From the NCBI RefSeq assembly GCF_013363975.1, contig NZ_JABWGN010000018.1, positions 1-64,000 on the forward strand: 64,000 nucleotides of DNA. The letters are read 5' to 3'. This document shows positions 7,379 to 16,982 of the stretch, in pieces. The notes under the pieces were generated by a model, which made no database searches, was not told the DNA's origin, and saw only the letters and a program-made list of their open reading frames with translations. Each line of letters begins with the position of its first letter. Position 1 is the first letter of the stretch. The stretch comes from Nonomuraea montanisoli (GTDB lineage Bacteria; Actinomycetota; Actinomycetes; Streptosporangiales; Streptosporangiaceae). A program made the position numbers and the translations under genes.

Positions 7379-9166
7379 ATGTGCGGGCTGACCGGTGAGA
7401 TGCGCTTCGACGGGAAACCGGCGGACATGGGCGCTGTGGACCGGATGACCGAGTCGATGCGGGAACGGGGACCCGACGGCTCCGGCCTGTGGGCGATGGG
7501 GCCGGTCGCCCTGGGACACCGCCGCCTGAAGATCATCGACCTGTCCGACAAGGCCGCGCAGCCCATGGTGGACGGCGAGCTGGGCCTCGCCGCGGTGTTC
7601 AACGGCTGCCTGTACAACTACCGCGAGCTGCGCCAGGAGCTGCGCTCCGCCGGCTACCGGTTCTTCTCCACCTCCGACACCGAGGTGCTGGTGAAGGCGT
7701 TCCACCGGTGGGGCGGCGCGTGCGTCGACCGGTTCAAGGGCATGTTCGCCTTCGCGGTGGCCGAGCGCGACACCGGCCGGCTGACGCTGGGCCGCGACCG
7801 GCTCGGCATCAAGCCGATGTACCTGGCCCGGAACGGCGACCGGCTGCGCTTCGCCTCCACCCTGCCCGCGCTGCTGGCCGCCGGTGACGTGGACACCACG
7901 ATCGACCGGGTCGCCCTGCACCACTACATGACCTTCCACTCCCTGGTGCCCGGCGAGCGGACCATCCTCGACGGCGTCACCAGGCTGCCCGCCGCCACCG
8001 TACGGACCTACGAACCCGACGGCACCAGCACCGACCGTCGCTACTGGGACCCCGCGTACACCCGCTCGGCCCTGCCCGAGCACGCCGGCCTCGGCGACGA
8101 CGAGTGGCGGCACGCCGTGCTGGACGCGCTGCGCGCGGCCGTGCGCCGCCGGATGGTGGCGGACGTGCCGGTCGGCGTGCTGCTGTCGGGCGGTCTGGAC
8201 TCCAGCCTGATCCTCGCGCTCCTGGCCGAGGAGGGGCAGGAGGGGCTCGCCACGTTCAGCATCGGCTTCGAGGCGGCGGGCGGCGAGCGCGGCGACGAGT
8301 TCCACTACTCCGACCTGATGGCGCGGCGCTTCGGCACGGACCACCACCGCATCCGTATTCCGGACAGCCGGCTCGTGACCGGGCTGGAGGAGGCGGTGCG
8401 GTCCATGAGCGAGCCGATGGCCAGCCACGACTGCGTCGCCTTCCACCTGCTGTCGCGGGAGGTGGCCCGGCACGTCAAGGTGGTGCAGTCCGGGCAGGGC
8501 GCCGACGAGGTGTTCGGCGGCTACAGCTGGTTCCAGCCGCTGGCCGGGGTGCCGCGCGAGCAGGCCGCCGATGCGTACCTGGCCGCGTTCGCCGACCGGC
8601 CGCACGAGGAGCTGGCGGGTATCGTGAGCCCCGAGTACCTGCTCGACGACGACGTCAGCGGCGCGTACGTGCGCGCCCACACGGACCGGCCGGGCGCCGA
8701 GACCGCGCTGGACGCCGTCCTGCGGCTGGAGACCACCGCCATGCTGATCGACGACCCCGTCAAGCGCGTGGACAACATGACCATGGCCCACGGCCTGGAG
8801 GCGCGCACCCCGTTCCTCGACCACGAGCTGGTCGAACTGGCCGCGGCCTGCCCCGACCGGCTCAAGCTCGCCGACGGCGGCAAGGGCGTGCTCAAGGACG
8901 CCGCCCGCCGGCTGCTGCCCGCCGAGATCATCGACCGGCCGAAGGGCTACTTCCCCGTGCCCGCCGTGCGCCACCTCGACGGGCCCGTGCTCGACCTGGT
9001 CTGCGACGCGCTCACCGCTCAGGCGGCCCGCTCGCGCGGCCTGTTCCGGCCGGAGTACGTGAAGACGCTGCTCGACGACCCCGGCCGCGACCGCGCCACC
9101 ACCGGCGTCAACACCCTGTGGCAGCTCGGGCTGCTGGAGCTGTGGTTGCAGGCCCAAGGAGTCTGA
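7379..9166 (+). CDS. glutamine-dependent amidotransferase, AsnB/AsnO-like (N-acetylglutaminylglutamine amidotransferase type)
   Basis: A 595-aa class II glutamine amidotransferase. The catalytic Cys is residue 2 (MCGLTGE), which fixes the start at 7379, about ten bases after GGAAGGTGG. The N-terminal glutaminase domain has RGPDGSGLW, GHRRLKIIDLS and VFNGCLYNYRELR; the synthetase domain has the PPi loop LLSGGLDSS at about residue 268. The wording of the N-terminus closely follows AsnO proteins of the osmolyte N-acetylglutaminylglutamine amide (NAGGN) pathway as I remember them, rather than asparagine synthetase itself. The usual partner Ngg synthetase is absent; the YbdK-like ligase at 6192 stands in its place. 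Its stop overlaps the following peptidase start. Confidence 0.88.
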   Translation: MCGLTGEMRFDGKPADMGAVDRMTESMRERGPDGSGLWAMGPVALGHRRLKIIDLSDKAAQPMVDGELGLAAVFNGCLYNYRELRQELRSAGYRFFSTSDTEVLVKAFHRWGGACVDRFKGMFAFAVAERDTGRLTLGRDRLGIKPMYLARNGDRLRFASTLPALLAAGDVDTTIDRVALHHYMTFHSLVPGERTILDGVTRLPAATVRTYEPDGTSTDRRYWDPAYTRSALPEHAGLGDDEWRHAVLDALRAAVRRRMVADVPVGVLLSGGLDSSLILALLAEEGQEGLATFSIGFEAAGGERGDEFHYSDLMARRFGTDHHRIRIPDSRLVTGLEEAVRSMSEPMASHDCVAFHLLSREVARHVKVVQSGQGADEVFGGYSWFQPLAGVPREQAADAYLAAFADRPHEELAGIVSPEYLLDDDVSGAYVRAHTDRPGAETALDAVLRLETTAMLIDDPVKRVDNMTMAHGLEARTPFLDHELVELAAACPDRLKLADGGKGVLKDAARRLLPAEIIDRPKGYFPVPAVRHLDGPVLDLVCDALTAQAARSRGLFRPEYVKTLLDDPGRDRATTGVNTLWQLGLLELWLQAQGV

Positions 9167-11199
9167 TGGCGCCGTTCCCCGGGCCGCCCTCCCCCGCGCT
9201 GCCCTCCCCCGAGAGCCTGGACGCCTGGGGGTGCTGGAACCCGTCGCCGGCGCCCGACCAGGGCTCCGTGGTGTACGTCAGCGACCGGGACGGACGTCCC
9301 CGCGTGTGGATCCAGCCGCTCCCGGGCCACGCGTCGGCAGGTCGTGGGGAAGCTCCGGCGCGAGGTGACGTACGCGCCGGGGACGGCGCCCACCTCGGCG
9401 TGTCCGGGGCCGGCTCGGGCTCCGGGGCGACGGGCGCGGGCTTCGAACCGGTGGGGGCGGCCGCGGAACCCCGTCTGGCGCGTGGCGTGTCCGCGTGGCC
9501 GGTCGAGACCGGTCCTGAGCCGGTCTGCGACGTCTCGTGGGCGCCGACCGGCGCGCGGCTGGCCGTCCTCGTCGCGCCCGGCGGTGGCGAGCACACCCAG
9601 GTGTGGACGGTACGGCCGGACGGGGGTGATCTGCGCCCGCTCGCCATGCCGCCCGGCGGCTCCGCGTCGTTCGTCCGGTGGACGGGGCGCGGTGAGGATC
9701 TGCTCGTCGCGGAGACGTCGGCCGAGGGGGTGACCGAGGCCGTCCTGGTGGACGCCGCGACGGGAGGCCGCGAGGTCGTCGCGGCGGGGCCGCTGCTGCG
9801 GCCGGAGGCCGTGAGCCGCGACCACGCCACGCTGCTGCTGCGCCGGGGGCCGAGGGGCGCGCGGCGGATGTCGCTGACCGGACGCGGGCCCGGTTCGGAC
9901 GGCGAACGGCCGCTGCTCGCCGATCTGCCCGGCTCGACCGACTACGGCATCCTGTCGCCGGACGGGGAGACGGCCTACCTGCTCTCCGACGCGGGCCGCG
10001 ACCGCCCGGCCCTCCTGACCGTGTCACGGTCACACGCCGTGCGGGCCGGGCACGAGCACGCCATGCCGACCGGCCGCGGGCACGCCGTGCCGACCGGCGG
10101 GGAGTACACCGTGCTGGCCGGGCGGGACGACACCGAACTCGACCAGTTCGCCCTGACCCCCGACGGGCGGCGGGCGGTCCTCGTCTGGAACGAGCACGGC
10201 CGCTCCGCCCTGGCGGTCCTGGACACCGGCACGGGAGCCGTGACCCCGCTCCCTCCCCTGCCCGCCGACGTCGTGACCTCGATCCGGATGAGCCTCGACG
10301 GCGCCACGGCGGTCATGGCCGCCGAAAGCCCGGACCAGCCCTCCCACGTGCTGCTCTGCGACCTCGCCACCGGGCGCTACGAGGAGGTGGCCGGCCTGGG
10401 ACGGTTGGCCCGGGCGCCCCGGGCCGAGCTGATCGGGATCAAGGCGCACGACGGCCTCGACCTGGCCGCCTGGCTCTACCGGCCGCCGGCCGCCCAGGGG
10501 CCCGCGCCGTACCTGGTGTTCCTGCACGGCGGCCCCGAGGACCAGGAACGGCCGACCTTCAACCCGCTCTACCACAACCTCCTGGCCGCGGGCATCGGCG
10601 TGCTCGCGCCCAACGTGCGCGGGTCGTCCGGTCACGGCCGGGCCTTTCGCGAGGCCGACGACCGCGAGCTGCGCTTCCACGCCATCGAGGACGTCGCGGA
10701 CTGCGCCACCGAGCTGGTACGGCTGGGCCTCGCCGACCCGGGCCGGCTCGCGTGCATGGGCTGGTCGTACGGCGGCTACCTGACCCTGGCCGCCCTGGTC
10801 ACCCATCCCCGGCTCTTCCGGACAGGCATCGACGTGTGCGGCATGTCGGATTTCGAGAGCTTCTATGCCCGTACCGAGCCGTGGATCGCCGCGGCGGCGG
10901 TCGGCGAGTACGGGCACCCGGAGCACGATCGTGACCTGCTGCGCGCGCTGTCACCGCTGCGGCGCTTCGACCGGCTGGAGGCCCCGCTCCTCGTGGTCCA
11001 CGGGGTCCACGACACCAACGTGCCCGTGCAGGAGGCCGAGCAGGCGGTCCGGGCGGCGCGGGCGCGCGGGGTGGCGTGCGAGGAGCTGCTCTTCCCCGAC
11101 GAGGGGCACGAGATCCGGCGCCCGGCCAACCGGGCGGTCTTCGTCGGCAGGGTCGTCGACTGGCTCACCCACCACCTCCTCGCGCCGCACCATCGCTAG
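9166..11199 (+). CDS. S9-family prolyl oligopeptidase-like peptidase
   Basis: A 677-aa serine peptidase. The N-terminal about 400 residues are beta-propeller-like WD/PD40 blades. The C-terminal alpha/beta hydrolase has the nucleophile in GWSYGGY (about Ser534), the Asp in HGVHDTNVP (about 616) and the His in DEGHEIRR (about 648). HGGPEDQ upstream forms the oxyanion region. No signal peptide is seen, so it is probably cytoplasmic. ATG 9166 overlaps the TGA of the amidotransferase (TGATG), so the two are co-translated. This suggests that it cleaves or edits the product of the cluster. The blade region has an insert rich in His/Ala/Gly around 10030-10110. Confidence 0.92.
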   Translation: MAPFPGPPSPALPSPESLDAWGCWNPSPAPDQGSVVYVSDRDGRPRVWIQPLPGHASAGRGEAPARGDVRAGDGAHLGVSGAGSGSGATGAGFEPVGAAAEPRLARGVSAWPVETGPEPVCDVSWAPTGARLAVLVAPGGGEHTQVWTVRPDGGDLRPLAMPPGGSASFVRWTGRGEDLLVAETSAEGVTEAVLVDAATGGREVVAAGPLLRPEAVSRDHATLLLRRGPRGARRMSLTGRGPGSDGERPLLADLPGSTDYGILSPDGETAYLLSDAGRDRPALLTVSRSHAVRAGHEHAMPTGRGHAVPTGGEYTVLAGRDDTELDQFALTPDGRRAVLVWNEHGRSALAVLDTGTGAVTPLPPLPADVVTSIRMSLDGATAVMAAESPDQPSHVLLCDLATGRYEEVAGLGRLARAPRAELIGIKAHDGLDLAAWLYRPPAAQGPAPYLVFLHGGPEDQERPTFNPLYHNLLAAGIGVLAPNVRGSSGHGRAFREADDRELRFHAIEDVADCATELVRLGLADPGRLACMGWSYGGYLTLAALVTHPRLFRTGIDVCGMSDFESFYARTEPWIAAAAVGEYGHPEHDRDLLRALSPLRRFDRLEAPLLVVHGVHDTNVPVQEAEQAVRAARARGVACEELLFPDEGHEIRRPANRAVFVGRVVDWLTHHLLAPHHR

Positions 11200-12866
11200 C
11201 TTCCGGGCTCGCGGAGGATGTGCTGGTCCACGACGGTCTCCAGCAGCAGCTCCCGGTAGCCCGCGTCCTCGAACAGCACCGTCAGCCGGTCCTCGTCGCG
11301 CCGGATGACCTCACCCGGTCCCCACGTCTCGTGCTCCACCTGGGCGTGCACCGGGAACGGCCCCTCCCCGCGGACCGGCTCGCGCGCCGTCCCGGCCCGG
11401 CAGGTGTCGCAGTGGCCGCACGGCTCCCCCAGGTCCTCGCCGAAGTACGCGAGCAGGAACCGCCGCCGGCAGTCGCGGGTCTCGGCGTAGCGGCGCATCA
11501 TCTCGTGCCGGGTGCGTTCGATCTCGCGGTGCCGCTCGGCCAGTTCCCGGGCCCGCGCGGCGGCCTCGGCCGGGCCGGGGCCGCCGTCGACCGGCGTGAC
11601 GCGGCGCGTCTCCAGGCACACGGCTCCGCTGCGTTGCAGCAGGTCGAGCAGCATGGTCAGGCGCCGCGCCGACAACCCGGCGCGCTCGCGCAGCACCTTC
11701 CGCTCGACGCCTGCCTCCCGCGCGGCGCCCGCCTTGCGCTCTCCGGTGTCCGCGACCGCCCGGGCGACCTGTTCCAGGGTCTCGGTGTCGGGGAGGGCGC
11801 CGGTGAAGAACCGCTGGAGCGCCAGGTCCTCGGGCCGGTAGAACAGCAGCGCCTCGGCCGGGTCGCCGTCCCTGCCCGCGCGGCCGATCTCCTGGTAGTA
11901 GGCGTCCAGCGAGCCAGGGATCTCGCTGTGGAAGACGTACCGGACGTCCGGCTTGTCGATCCCCATCCCGAACGCGCTCGTCGCGACCACGACGTCCAGC
12001 TCGCCCGCCATGAACCTGCCGTGCGCCGCGTCGCGCTCGCCCCGCCGCAGCCCCGCGTGGTACGCCTCGGCGCGCAGCCCCGCCTCCGCCAGCCGCCCGG
12101 CCAGCTCGGCGGTCCGCCGCCGCGTAGCCGTGTAGACGATGCCCGGCGACGGCTGCTCCAGCACCGCCGCGACGAGCGCGTCGGCGGGGTCGGACAGCTC
12201 CCGGCGCACCGACAGCGAGATGTTGGGACGGTCGAACCCGCGCACGATCTGCAGCGGGTCGCGCATGCCGAGCCGCTCGACGATCTCCTCGCGTACCGGA
12301 GGGGCGGCCGTGGCGGTGAGCGCCGCGATCACCGGCCGGCCGATCGCCTCGGCGGCCGAGCCGAGCCGCAGGTAGTCGGGACGGAAGTCGTGCCCCCAGG
12401 ACGACACGCAGTGGGCCTCGTCGACGACCATGAGCGAGATACGCGCCTCGGCCAGCTCGCGTACCACGTCGGGACGGGCGAGCTGCTCGGGCGCGCAGAA
12501 CAGGAACTCCGTCTCGCCCGCGCGCAGCGCCTCGAACGTGGCCGCCCGCCTGCCCGCCGGCGTGCTCGCGTCCACGCTGGTCGCCTTCTCGTCGTGCCGT
12601 TGCCGGCGCAACGCCTCCACCTGGTCGCGCTGGAGGGCGATCAGCGGCGACACGATCAGGGTCGGGCCGGGCAGCAGCAGCGCGGGCACCTGGTAGACGG
12701 CCGACTTGCCGCTGCCCGTGGGCATCACGACGAGCGTGTCGCGGCCCTCGGCCAGCGACGTCATGGCGTCGAGCTGGCCGGGCCGCAGCTCGCTCAGGCC
12801 GAGCAGGCGACGGGCGGCGTGCTCGCACTTGTCCCGGACGCCGCCGTCGGAGGTACGCGTTGGCAT
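11196..12866 (-). CDS. recQ: RecQ-family ATP-dependent DNA helicase
   Basis: A 556-aa superfamily 2 helicase. Walker A is MPTGSGKSAVYQ (about residue 50), the DEAH box is VVDEAHCVSSWGHDF, motif V/VI is SAFGMGIDKPDVRYV with QEIGRAGRDG, and the RecQ zinc site is in CRRRFLLAYFGE...CGHCDTC (about 480-510). It unwinds DNA 3' to 5' in repair and recombination. It is shorter than E. coli RecQ and has no HRDC domain; the last 50 residues look like a small beta domain. Its stop shares CTAG with the convergent peptidase stop. Confidence 0.93.
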   Translation of the reverse strand: MPTRTSDGGVRDKCEHAARRLLGLSELRPGQLDAMTSLAEGRDTLVVMPTGSGKSAVYQVPALLLPGPTLIVSPLIALQRDQVEALRRQRHDEKATSVDASTPAGRRAATFEALRAGETEFLFCAPEQLARPDVVRELAEARISLMVVDEAHCVSSWGHDFRPDYLRLGSAAEAIGRPVIAALTATAAPPVREEIVERLGMRDPLQIVRGFDRPNISLSVRRELSDPADALVAAVLEQPSPGIVYTATRRRTAELAGRLAEAGLRAEAYHAGLRRGERDAAHGRFMAGELDVVVATSAFGMGIDKPDVRYVFHSEIPGSLDAYYQEIGRAGRDGDPAEALLFYRPEDLALQRFFTGALPDTETLEQVARAVADTGERKAGAAREAGVERKVLRERAGLSARRLTMLLDLLQRSGAVCLETRRVTPVDGGPGPAEAAARARELAERHREIERTRHEMMRRYAETRDCRRRFLLAYFGEDLGEPCGHCDTCRAGTAREPVRGEGPFPVHAQVEHETWGPGEVIRRDEDRLTVLFEDAGYRELLLETVVDQHILREPGS

Positions 12867-12906
12867 GGCCGGGCCCCTACCCAGGGGCGCGCGGGTATGC
12901 CGGGCG

Positions 12907-14022
12907 TCAGGTGAAGCGGCGGTAGGAGATGACGCCGATGCCCGCGTTGCTGGCGACCGACGACTGCTTGACCACGTCGCCGGGCTTGGGGGCGTGGATC
13001 ATCTGGCCGTCGCCGATGTAGATGCCGATGTGGGTGGCCGGCTGGCCGAAGAAGACGAGGTCGCCGGGCTGCGGCGGGCCCGTGACGGCGTTGCCGCTGA
13101 GCCGGTAGGACTCGGCGGTCGCGTCGCCGACCTTGATGCCCGCCTGGTTCATCGCGTAGTAGACCAGACCGCTGCAGTCGAACGCCGACGGACCGTTGGC
13201 CCCCCAGATGTACGGCTTGCCGAGGTGCTGCCGCGCGGCGTTGACGATGTCGGCCCCGGTGCCGGTGCCCGACACGATCGGCACGGGTGTCCCGCCGCCC
13301 GCGAAGGACGTGCCGACGCCGCCGCTCGCGCCGGAGGACGAGCCCGGGTAGACGCCGGGCGCCGCGCCTCCGCTCGCCCCGCCGTCGTAGCCGGCCAGCG
13401 AGGTGGTGCCGAACTTCGGCACGGGGGTCGGCTGCCAGCCGGTCGTCCCGAACGGGTCGTCGCTCACCTGCTTGATGCCCCTGAACGTCACCTGCTTGGC
13501 CTTGATCGACTCCCGGATGGCCTTCTCGGCGTCGCCGACGGCCTTGTTGGCGGTCGAGACGTGCGGCTCGGCGTCGCCGATCGCCTGGCGGACCAGCGGA
13601 GCGATGGCCTTGTCGAACTCCGCCTGGGTCGCGTCGGGGTTCGACTTCTTGAACGAGCGGACCTGGGCGAGCACGTTCGCGCAGATGCCGTTGACCTTCG
13701 AGTGGGCCGTCTCCAGCGCGTCGGCCACGGTGTCGAGGCTTCCCGCGCAGCCGCTGAGGGTGTCGTGCAGGGCGTCGCCCGCGACCTGGTAGTTGCGCAT
13801 GTACTTGACGAAGTCGTCGGCGGAGCCGCCCTGCCAGCCGGCGTCGATGTTCTTGACGGCGGTGCCGAGCTTGCCGGTGCCGGTGCTGACTTTGCCCGCC
13901 GTGCCGCGCCAGCGCCTGGCGACGTCGCGGATGCCGGCCGGGTTGCCGTTGACCTTCGCCAACATGCCGGCCAGGGTGGTGCCGCCGCCGGGCAGCCCGT
14001 CGACGGTCTCGGTCGCGCCCAT
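12907..14022 (-). CDS. NlpC/P60 cell-wall hydrolase with WXG100-like N-terminal region
   Basis: A 371-aa protein. Residues 1-190 are helical, with a WQGGSADDFVKYM element typical of WXG100/ESX-type substrates. A Gly/Ser/Pro linker follows, then an NlpC/P60 domain (about 255-371) with catalytic Cys in SAFDCSGLVYYAM (about 283) and His in THIGIYIGDGQMIHAP. It should cleave stem peptides of peptidoglycan outside the cell. There is no Sec signal, so export by a type VII system is the likely route (inference). Its ATG overlaps the stop of the 99-aa gene at 14022 (ATGA), so the pair is co-translated. Confidence 0.85.
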   Translation of the reverse strand: MGATETVDGLPGGGTTLAGMLAKVNGNPAGIRDVARRWRGTAGKVSTGTGKLGTAVKNIDAGWQGGSADDFVKYMRNYQVAGDALHDTLSGCAGSLDTVADALETAHSKVNGICANVLAQVRSFKKSNPDATQAEFDKAIAPLVRQAIGDAEPHVSTANKAVGDAEKAIRESIKAKQVTFRGIKQVSDDPFGTTGWQPTPVPKFGTTSLAGYDGGASGGAAPGVYPGSSSGASGGVGTSFAGGGTPVPIVSGTGTGADIVNAARQHLGKPYIWGANGPSAFDCSGLVYYAMNQAGIKVGDATAESYRLSGNAVTGPPQPGDLVFFGQPATHIGIYIGDGQMIHAPKPGDVVKQSSVASNAGIGVISYRRFT

Positions 14023-14321
14023 CAGACGGCCGCCACGGTGCCGGCCTTGGTGGCCTTGCGGCTGTTGGTCTCGACCTCTTCGAGGCCCGACTCGACGCCG
14101 GAGAGCCGGCGGTGGGCGTACTCGAGGTCGTCGCTGGCGATCCGCTCGACGTTGTCGATCAGGCCCGCGAGGGCCGAGGCGCCGTCGAGCTTGCCGAACA
14201 TCGTGGAGTCGGCCGCCGCGGCCGGATAGCCGCCCGCCGTCGCGCTGTAGTCCTTGACCAGCTCACGCACGACGACCTGACCGTCGTCGAGCGCCTTGTA
14301 CTGGAGATCGAGACCCGCCAT
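14022..14321 (-). CDS. small WXG100-like helical protein
   Basis: A 99-aa, mostly helical protein. Conserved features of ESX partner proteins are size, position directly upstream of a secreted WXG-type protein, and a central turn; there is no clear W-x-G motif. It overlaps the next gene by ATGA. It probably serves as chaperone or heterodimer partner of the NlpC/P60 protein for type VII export. Assignment rests mostly on context. Confidence 0.6.
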   Translation of the reverse strand: MAGLDLQYKALDDGQVVVRELVKDYSATAGGYPAAAADSTMFGKLDGASALAGLIDNVERIASDDLEYAHRRLSGVESGLEEVETNSRKATKAGTVAAV

Positions 14322-14643
14322 CTACACCGCCCACCGGATCGCCATGACGCCCGTCGTGACCACATCCGCCACGGATGCGATCAATATGCGCGTCTGTCAC
14401 TTTACTCGAAGGACCTGGACGCGCACGAGAAGATCGACGACTTCGGAGGCTCGCCCGGCTCGGTCGCTTCGGTCGGCTCGGCCAGGCGGGTGTGGGCGGC
14501 CCGGGGCGCGGCCGCTTTCTGCTAGAGTCACCCGGACTGACAAGGCCGCTCCCGCTTCCAGCGGGGCGGCCACGCTGCTTTTCGGATGTCCGTCGCGTGC
14601 GCCGGGGCCCGCCCCGCCGCCACGCGCTACCCGAAGGAGCAGC
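14322..14643. other. intergenic region between divergent cell-wall and peptidase genes
   Basis: A 322-base stretch between divergent starts. It should hold both promoters, but I see no convincing -35/-10 pair. It contains a G+C-rich hairpin with a short T-run at 14546-14582 and the ribosome site GAAGGAG just before 14644. Confidence 0.5.
14546..14582 (+). terminator. hairpin plus T-run upstream of the DPP4-type peptidase
   Basis: GGCCGC-T-CCCGC pairs with GCGGG-GCGGCC around a TTCCA loop and is followed by CTTTTC. It stands in the likely 5' leader of the gene at 14644, so it could be an attenuator rather than an end-of-gene terminator. Role inferred only from structure. Confidence 0.4.
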
Positions 14644-16806
14644 ATGTCCGGCCCCTCCCTGCCCCGCCAGCTCGCCCGCACCCGGCGGTTCACGCTCGGC
14701 GCGCCCGGCAAGGTCACCCTCTCCCCCGACGGCGCCACCGTGGTCTTCCTGCGCAGCCGCGCCGGCGACGATCCGGTGAGCTGCCTGTGGGCGCTCGACG
14801 TCGCCACCGGCCGCGAACGCCTCCTCGCCGACCCCCGCGCGCTGCTCGTGGGCGCCGACGAGCGGCTCTCGCCCGAGGAGCTCACCCGCAGGCAGCGCGC
14901 CGGCGAGCTGTCCTCGGGCATCGTCGTGTACGCCGCCGACGCGGCCTGCGAGCTGCTGGCCTTCGCGCTGTCCGGCCGGTTGTGGACGGTCCGGGTGAGC
15001 AACGGCGAGGTACGGCCGGTCGCCGCGGCCGAGCCGGTCCTCGACCCGCGCCCGGACCCGGCGGGGCGCCGCGTCGCGTACGTGAGCGGCGGCGCCCTCC
15101 GCGTGGTCACCCTGGAACACGGCGGCATCTTGGAGGACGCGGGCGGCGCGGACCGGGCGGTGGCCGTCCCTGACGGGCCGCAGGTCACCTTCGGGCTCCC
15201 CGAGCACGTCGCGAGCGAGTCGATGGGCCGTCACCGCGGCTACTGGTGGTCGCCCGACGGCACCCGGCTGCTCGTCGCCCGGGTGGACACCTCGCCGGTG
15301 CGGCGCTGGCACCTGGCCGACCCCGCCGAGCCCTCCCGGCCGGCCGGCAGCTTCCCCTACCCGTCAGCGGGCACGGCCAACGCCGAGGTCAGCCTGTGGA
15401 TCGCGGACACCGTGGGCGAGGCCGCGCTCACCCCGGTCGCCTGGGACGCCAAGGGGTTCGAGTACCTGACCGAGGCGGGCTGGGACGACGCCGGGCCGTA
15501 CGCGTCCGTGCAGACCCGCGACCAGCGGCACGTCCAGGTGCTCGGCCTGGACCCGGACACCGGGGCCACCCGGGTGCTGGCCGAGCAGCGCGACGACGCC
15601 TGGGTGGAGCTCCTGCCCGGCCTGCCCGTCCGGGACTCGGCCGGGGTGCTGTTCACCGGCGGCGACGTCGGCGGCACGCGCCGGCTGCTGGCCGACGGCG
15701 TGCCCGTGAGCCCGCCCGGCCTCCAGCTCCTCGGCGTGCTGTCGGTGGACGGCCGTACCGTGCTGTTCGCGGCGACGGACGAGCCGACCCGGACCGACGT
15801 CTGGTCGTACCACCCGGACACCGGCGCCCACCCCCTGACCGCCGGCCCGGTCACCGGCGACGGCCTGCTGACCGCCGAGGCGGGTGTCCACAGCGCGGTG
15901 CTCAGTGGCGGCACCACCGTGCTCTTCTCCCGCACCCTCGACCGCCCCGGCACCCGGGTCACCGTCCATCCCGTGTCCTCGCCGGCGTCCGGAAGCGGCC
16001 CGATGGAGATCGTCTCGTACGCGCAGCGCCCCGTGCTGGAGCCCCGGACCGAGCTGCTCACGCTCGGCCCCCGCGAGCTGCGCGCCGCCCTGTTCCTGCC
16101 GTCCTGGCACCGGCCCGGCGACGCGCCGCTGCCCGTCCTCATGGACCCGTACGGCGGCCCGGCCCTGCGCAAGGTGACCGCCGAGCGGGCGTGGTGGACG
16201 TACGTGTCGCAGTGGTTCGCCGAGCAGGGCTTCGCGGTGCTCGCGATCGACGGCCGGGGCACCCCCGGCCGCGGACCGGCCTGGGAGCGGGAGATCCACC
16301 TGGACCTCGCCGGCCCGGTGCTCGACGACCAGGTGGAGGGGCTGCGCGAGGCGGCGGCCCGCCGGCCCGGGCTGGACCTGTCGCGGGTGGCCATCCGGGG
16401 CTGGTCCTTCGGCGGCTACCTGGCCGCTCTCGCGGTGCTGCGCCGGCCCGATGTCTTCCACGCCGCCATCGCGGGCGCGCCCGTCACCGACCAGCGGCTG
16501 TACGACACCCACTGGCGCGAGCGCCACCTCGGCCACCCGGACGAGCACCCCGAGGCGTACGACCGCTGCTCCCCCGTCCTGGAGGCCGCGTCGCTCACCC
16601 GGCCGCTGCTGCTCATCCACGGCCTGGCCGACGACAACGTGGCGCCCGCTCACACGCTGCGGATGTCGGCGGCCCTGCTCGCGGCCGGGAGGCCGCACGA
16701 GGTGCTGCCGCTGCCGGGCACGACCCACCTGCCCGCCGAGGAGTCCGTGGCCGAGAACCTGCTGCTGCACCAGCTCGGATTCCTGCGCCGCGCCCTGCCC
16801 TCCTGA
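14644..16806 (+). CDS. S9-family dipeptidyl-peptidase IV-like peptidase
   Basis: A 720-aa serine peptidase. An N-terminal DPP4-type beta-propeller (about 20-480) includes GYWWSPDGTRLLVARVD, the typical DPPIV_N signature. The catalytic domain has GWSFGGY (about Ser588), Asp in HGLADDNV (about 662) and His in TTHLPAEE (about 695). MDPYGGPALR precedes it as the oxyanion motif. No signal peptide. It releases X-Pro or X-Ala dipeptides from peptide N-termini (family knowledge). The start is set by GAAGGAG five bases upstream. It appears to be a single-gene unit. Confidence 0.93.
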   Translation: MSGPSLPRQLARTRRFTLGAPGKVTLSPDGATVVFLRSRAGDDPVSCLWALDVATGRERLLADPRALLVGADERLSPEELTRRQRAGELSSGIVVYAADAACELLAFALSGRLWTVRVSNGEVRPVAAAEPVLDPRPDPAGRRVAYVSGGALRVVTLEHGGILEDAGGADRAVAVPDGPQVTFGLPEHVASESMGRHRGYWWSPDGTRLLVARVDTSPVRRWHLADPAEPSRPAGSFPYPSAGTANAEVSLWIADTVGEAALTPVAWDAKGFEYLTEAGWDDAGPYASVQTRDQRHVQVLGLDPDTGATRVLAEQRDDAWVELLPGLPVRDSAGVLFTGGDVGGTRRLLADGVPVSPPGLQLLGVLSVDGRTVLFAATDEPTRTDVWSYHPDTGAHPLTAGPVTGDGLLTAEAGVHSAVLSGGTTVLFSRTLDRPGTRVTVHPVSSPASGSGPMEIVSYAQRPVLEPRTELLTLGPRELRAALFLPSWHRPGDAPLPVLMDPYGGPALRKVTAERAWWTYVSQWFAEQGFAVLAIDGRGTPGRGPAWEREIHLDLAGPVLDDQVEGLREAAARRPGLDLSRVAIRGWSFGGYLAALAVLRRPDVFHAAIAGAPVTDQRLYDTHWRERHLGHPDEHPEAYDRCSPVLEAASLTRPLLLIHGLADDNVAPAHTLRMSAALLAAGRPHEVLPLPGTTHLPAEESVAENLLLHQLGFLRRALPS

Positions 16807-16982
16807 CAGCCTCTGTCCTCCCCGCATCGGGAGCCTCCTGACGGTTCGGGCCGTGTGATCTTGTTCCGGCCCGGATTGTCGGTGGGGTCCGGTACATTCT
16901 CGGATCATCAATCGGCCGTTCGCGTAGTGCCGCAGCACGATCAGGCGTCCGCGAGCCGTACGGGCTGGGAGGTCGAGGGTTC

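Noticed and set aside
6830..9157. 775-residue minus-strand frame opposite the amidotransferase
   Set aside because: The plus strand codes for a full class II amidotransferase; the minus frame has no recognisable domain.
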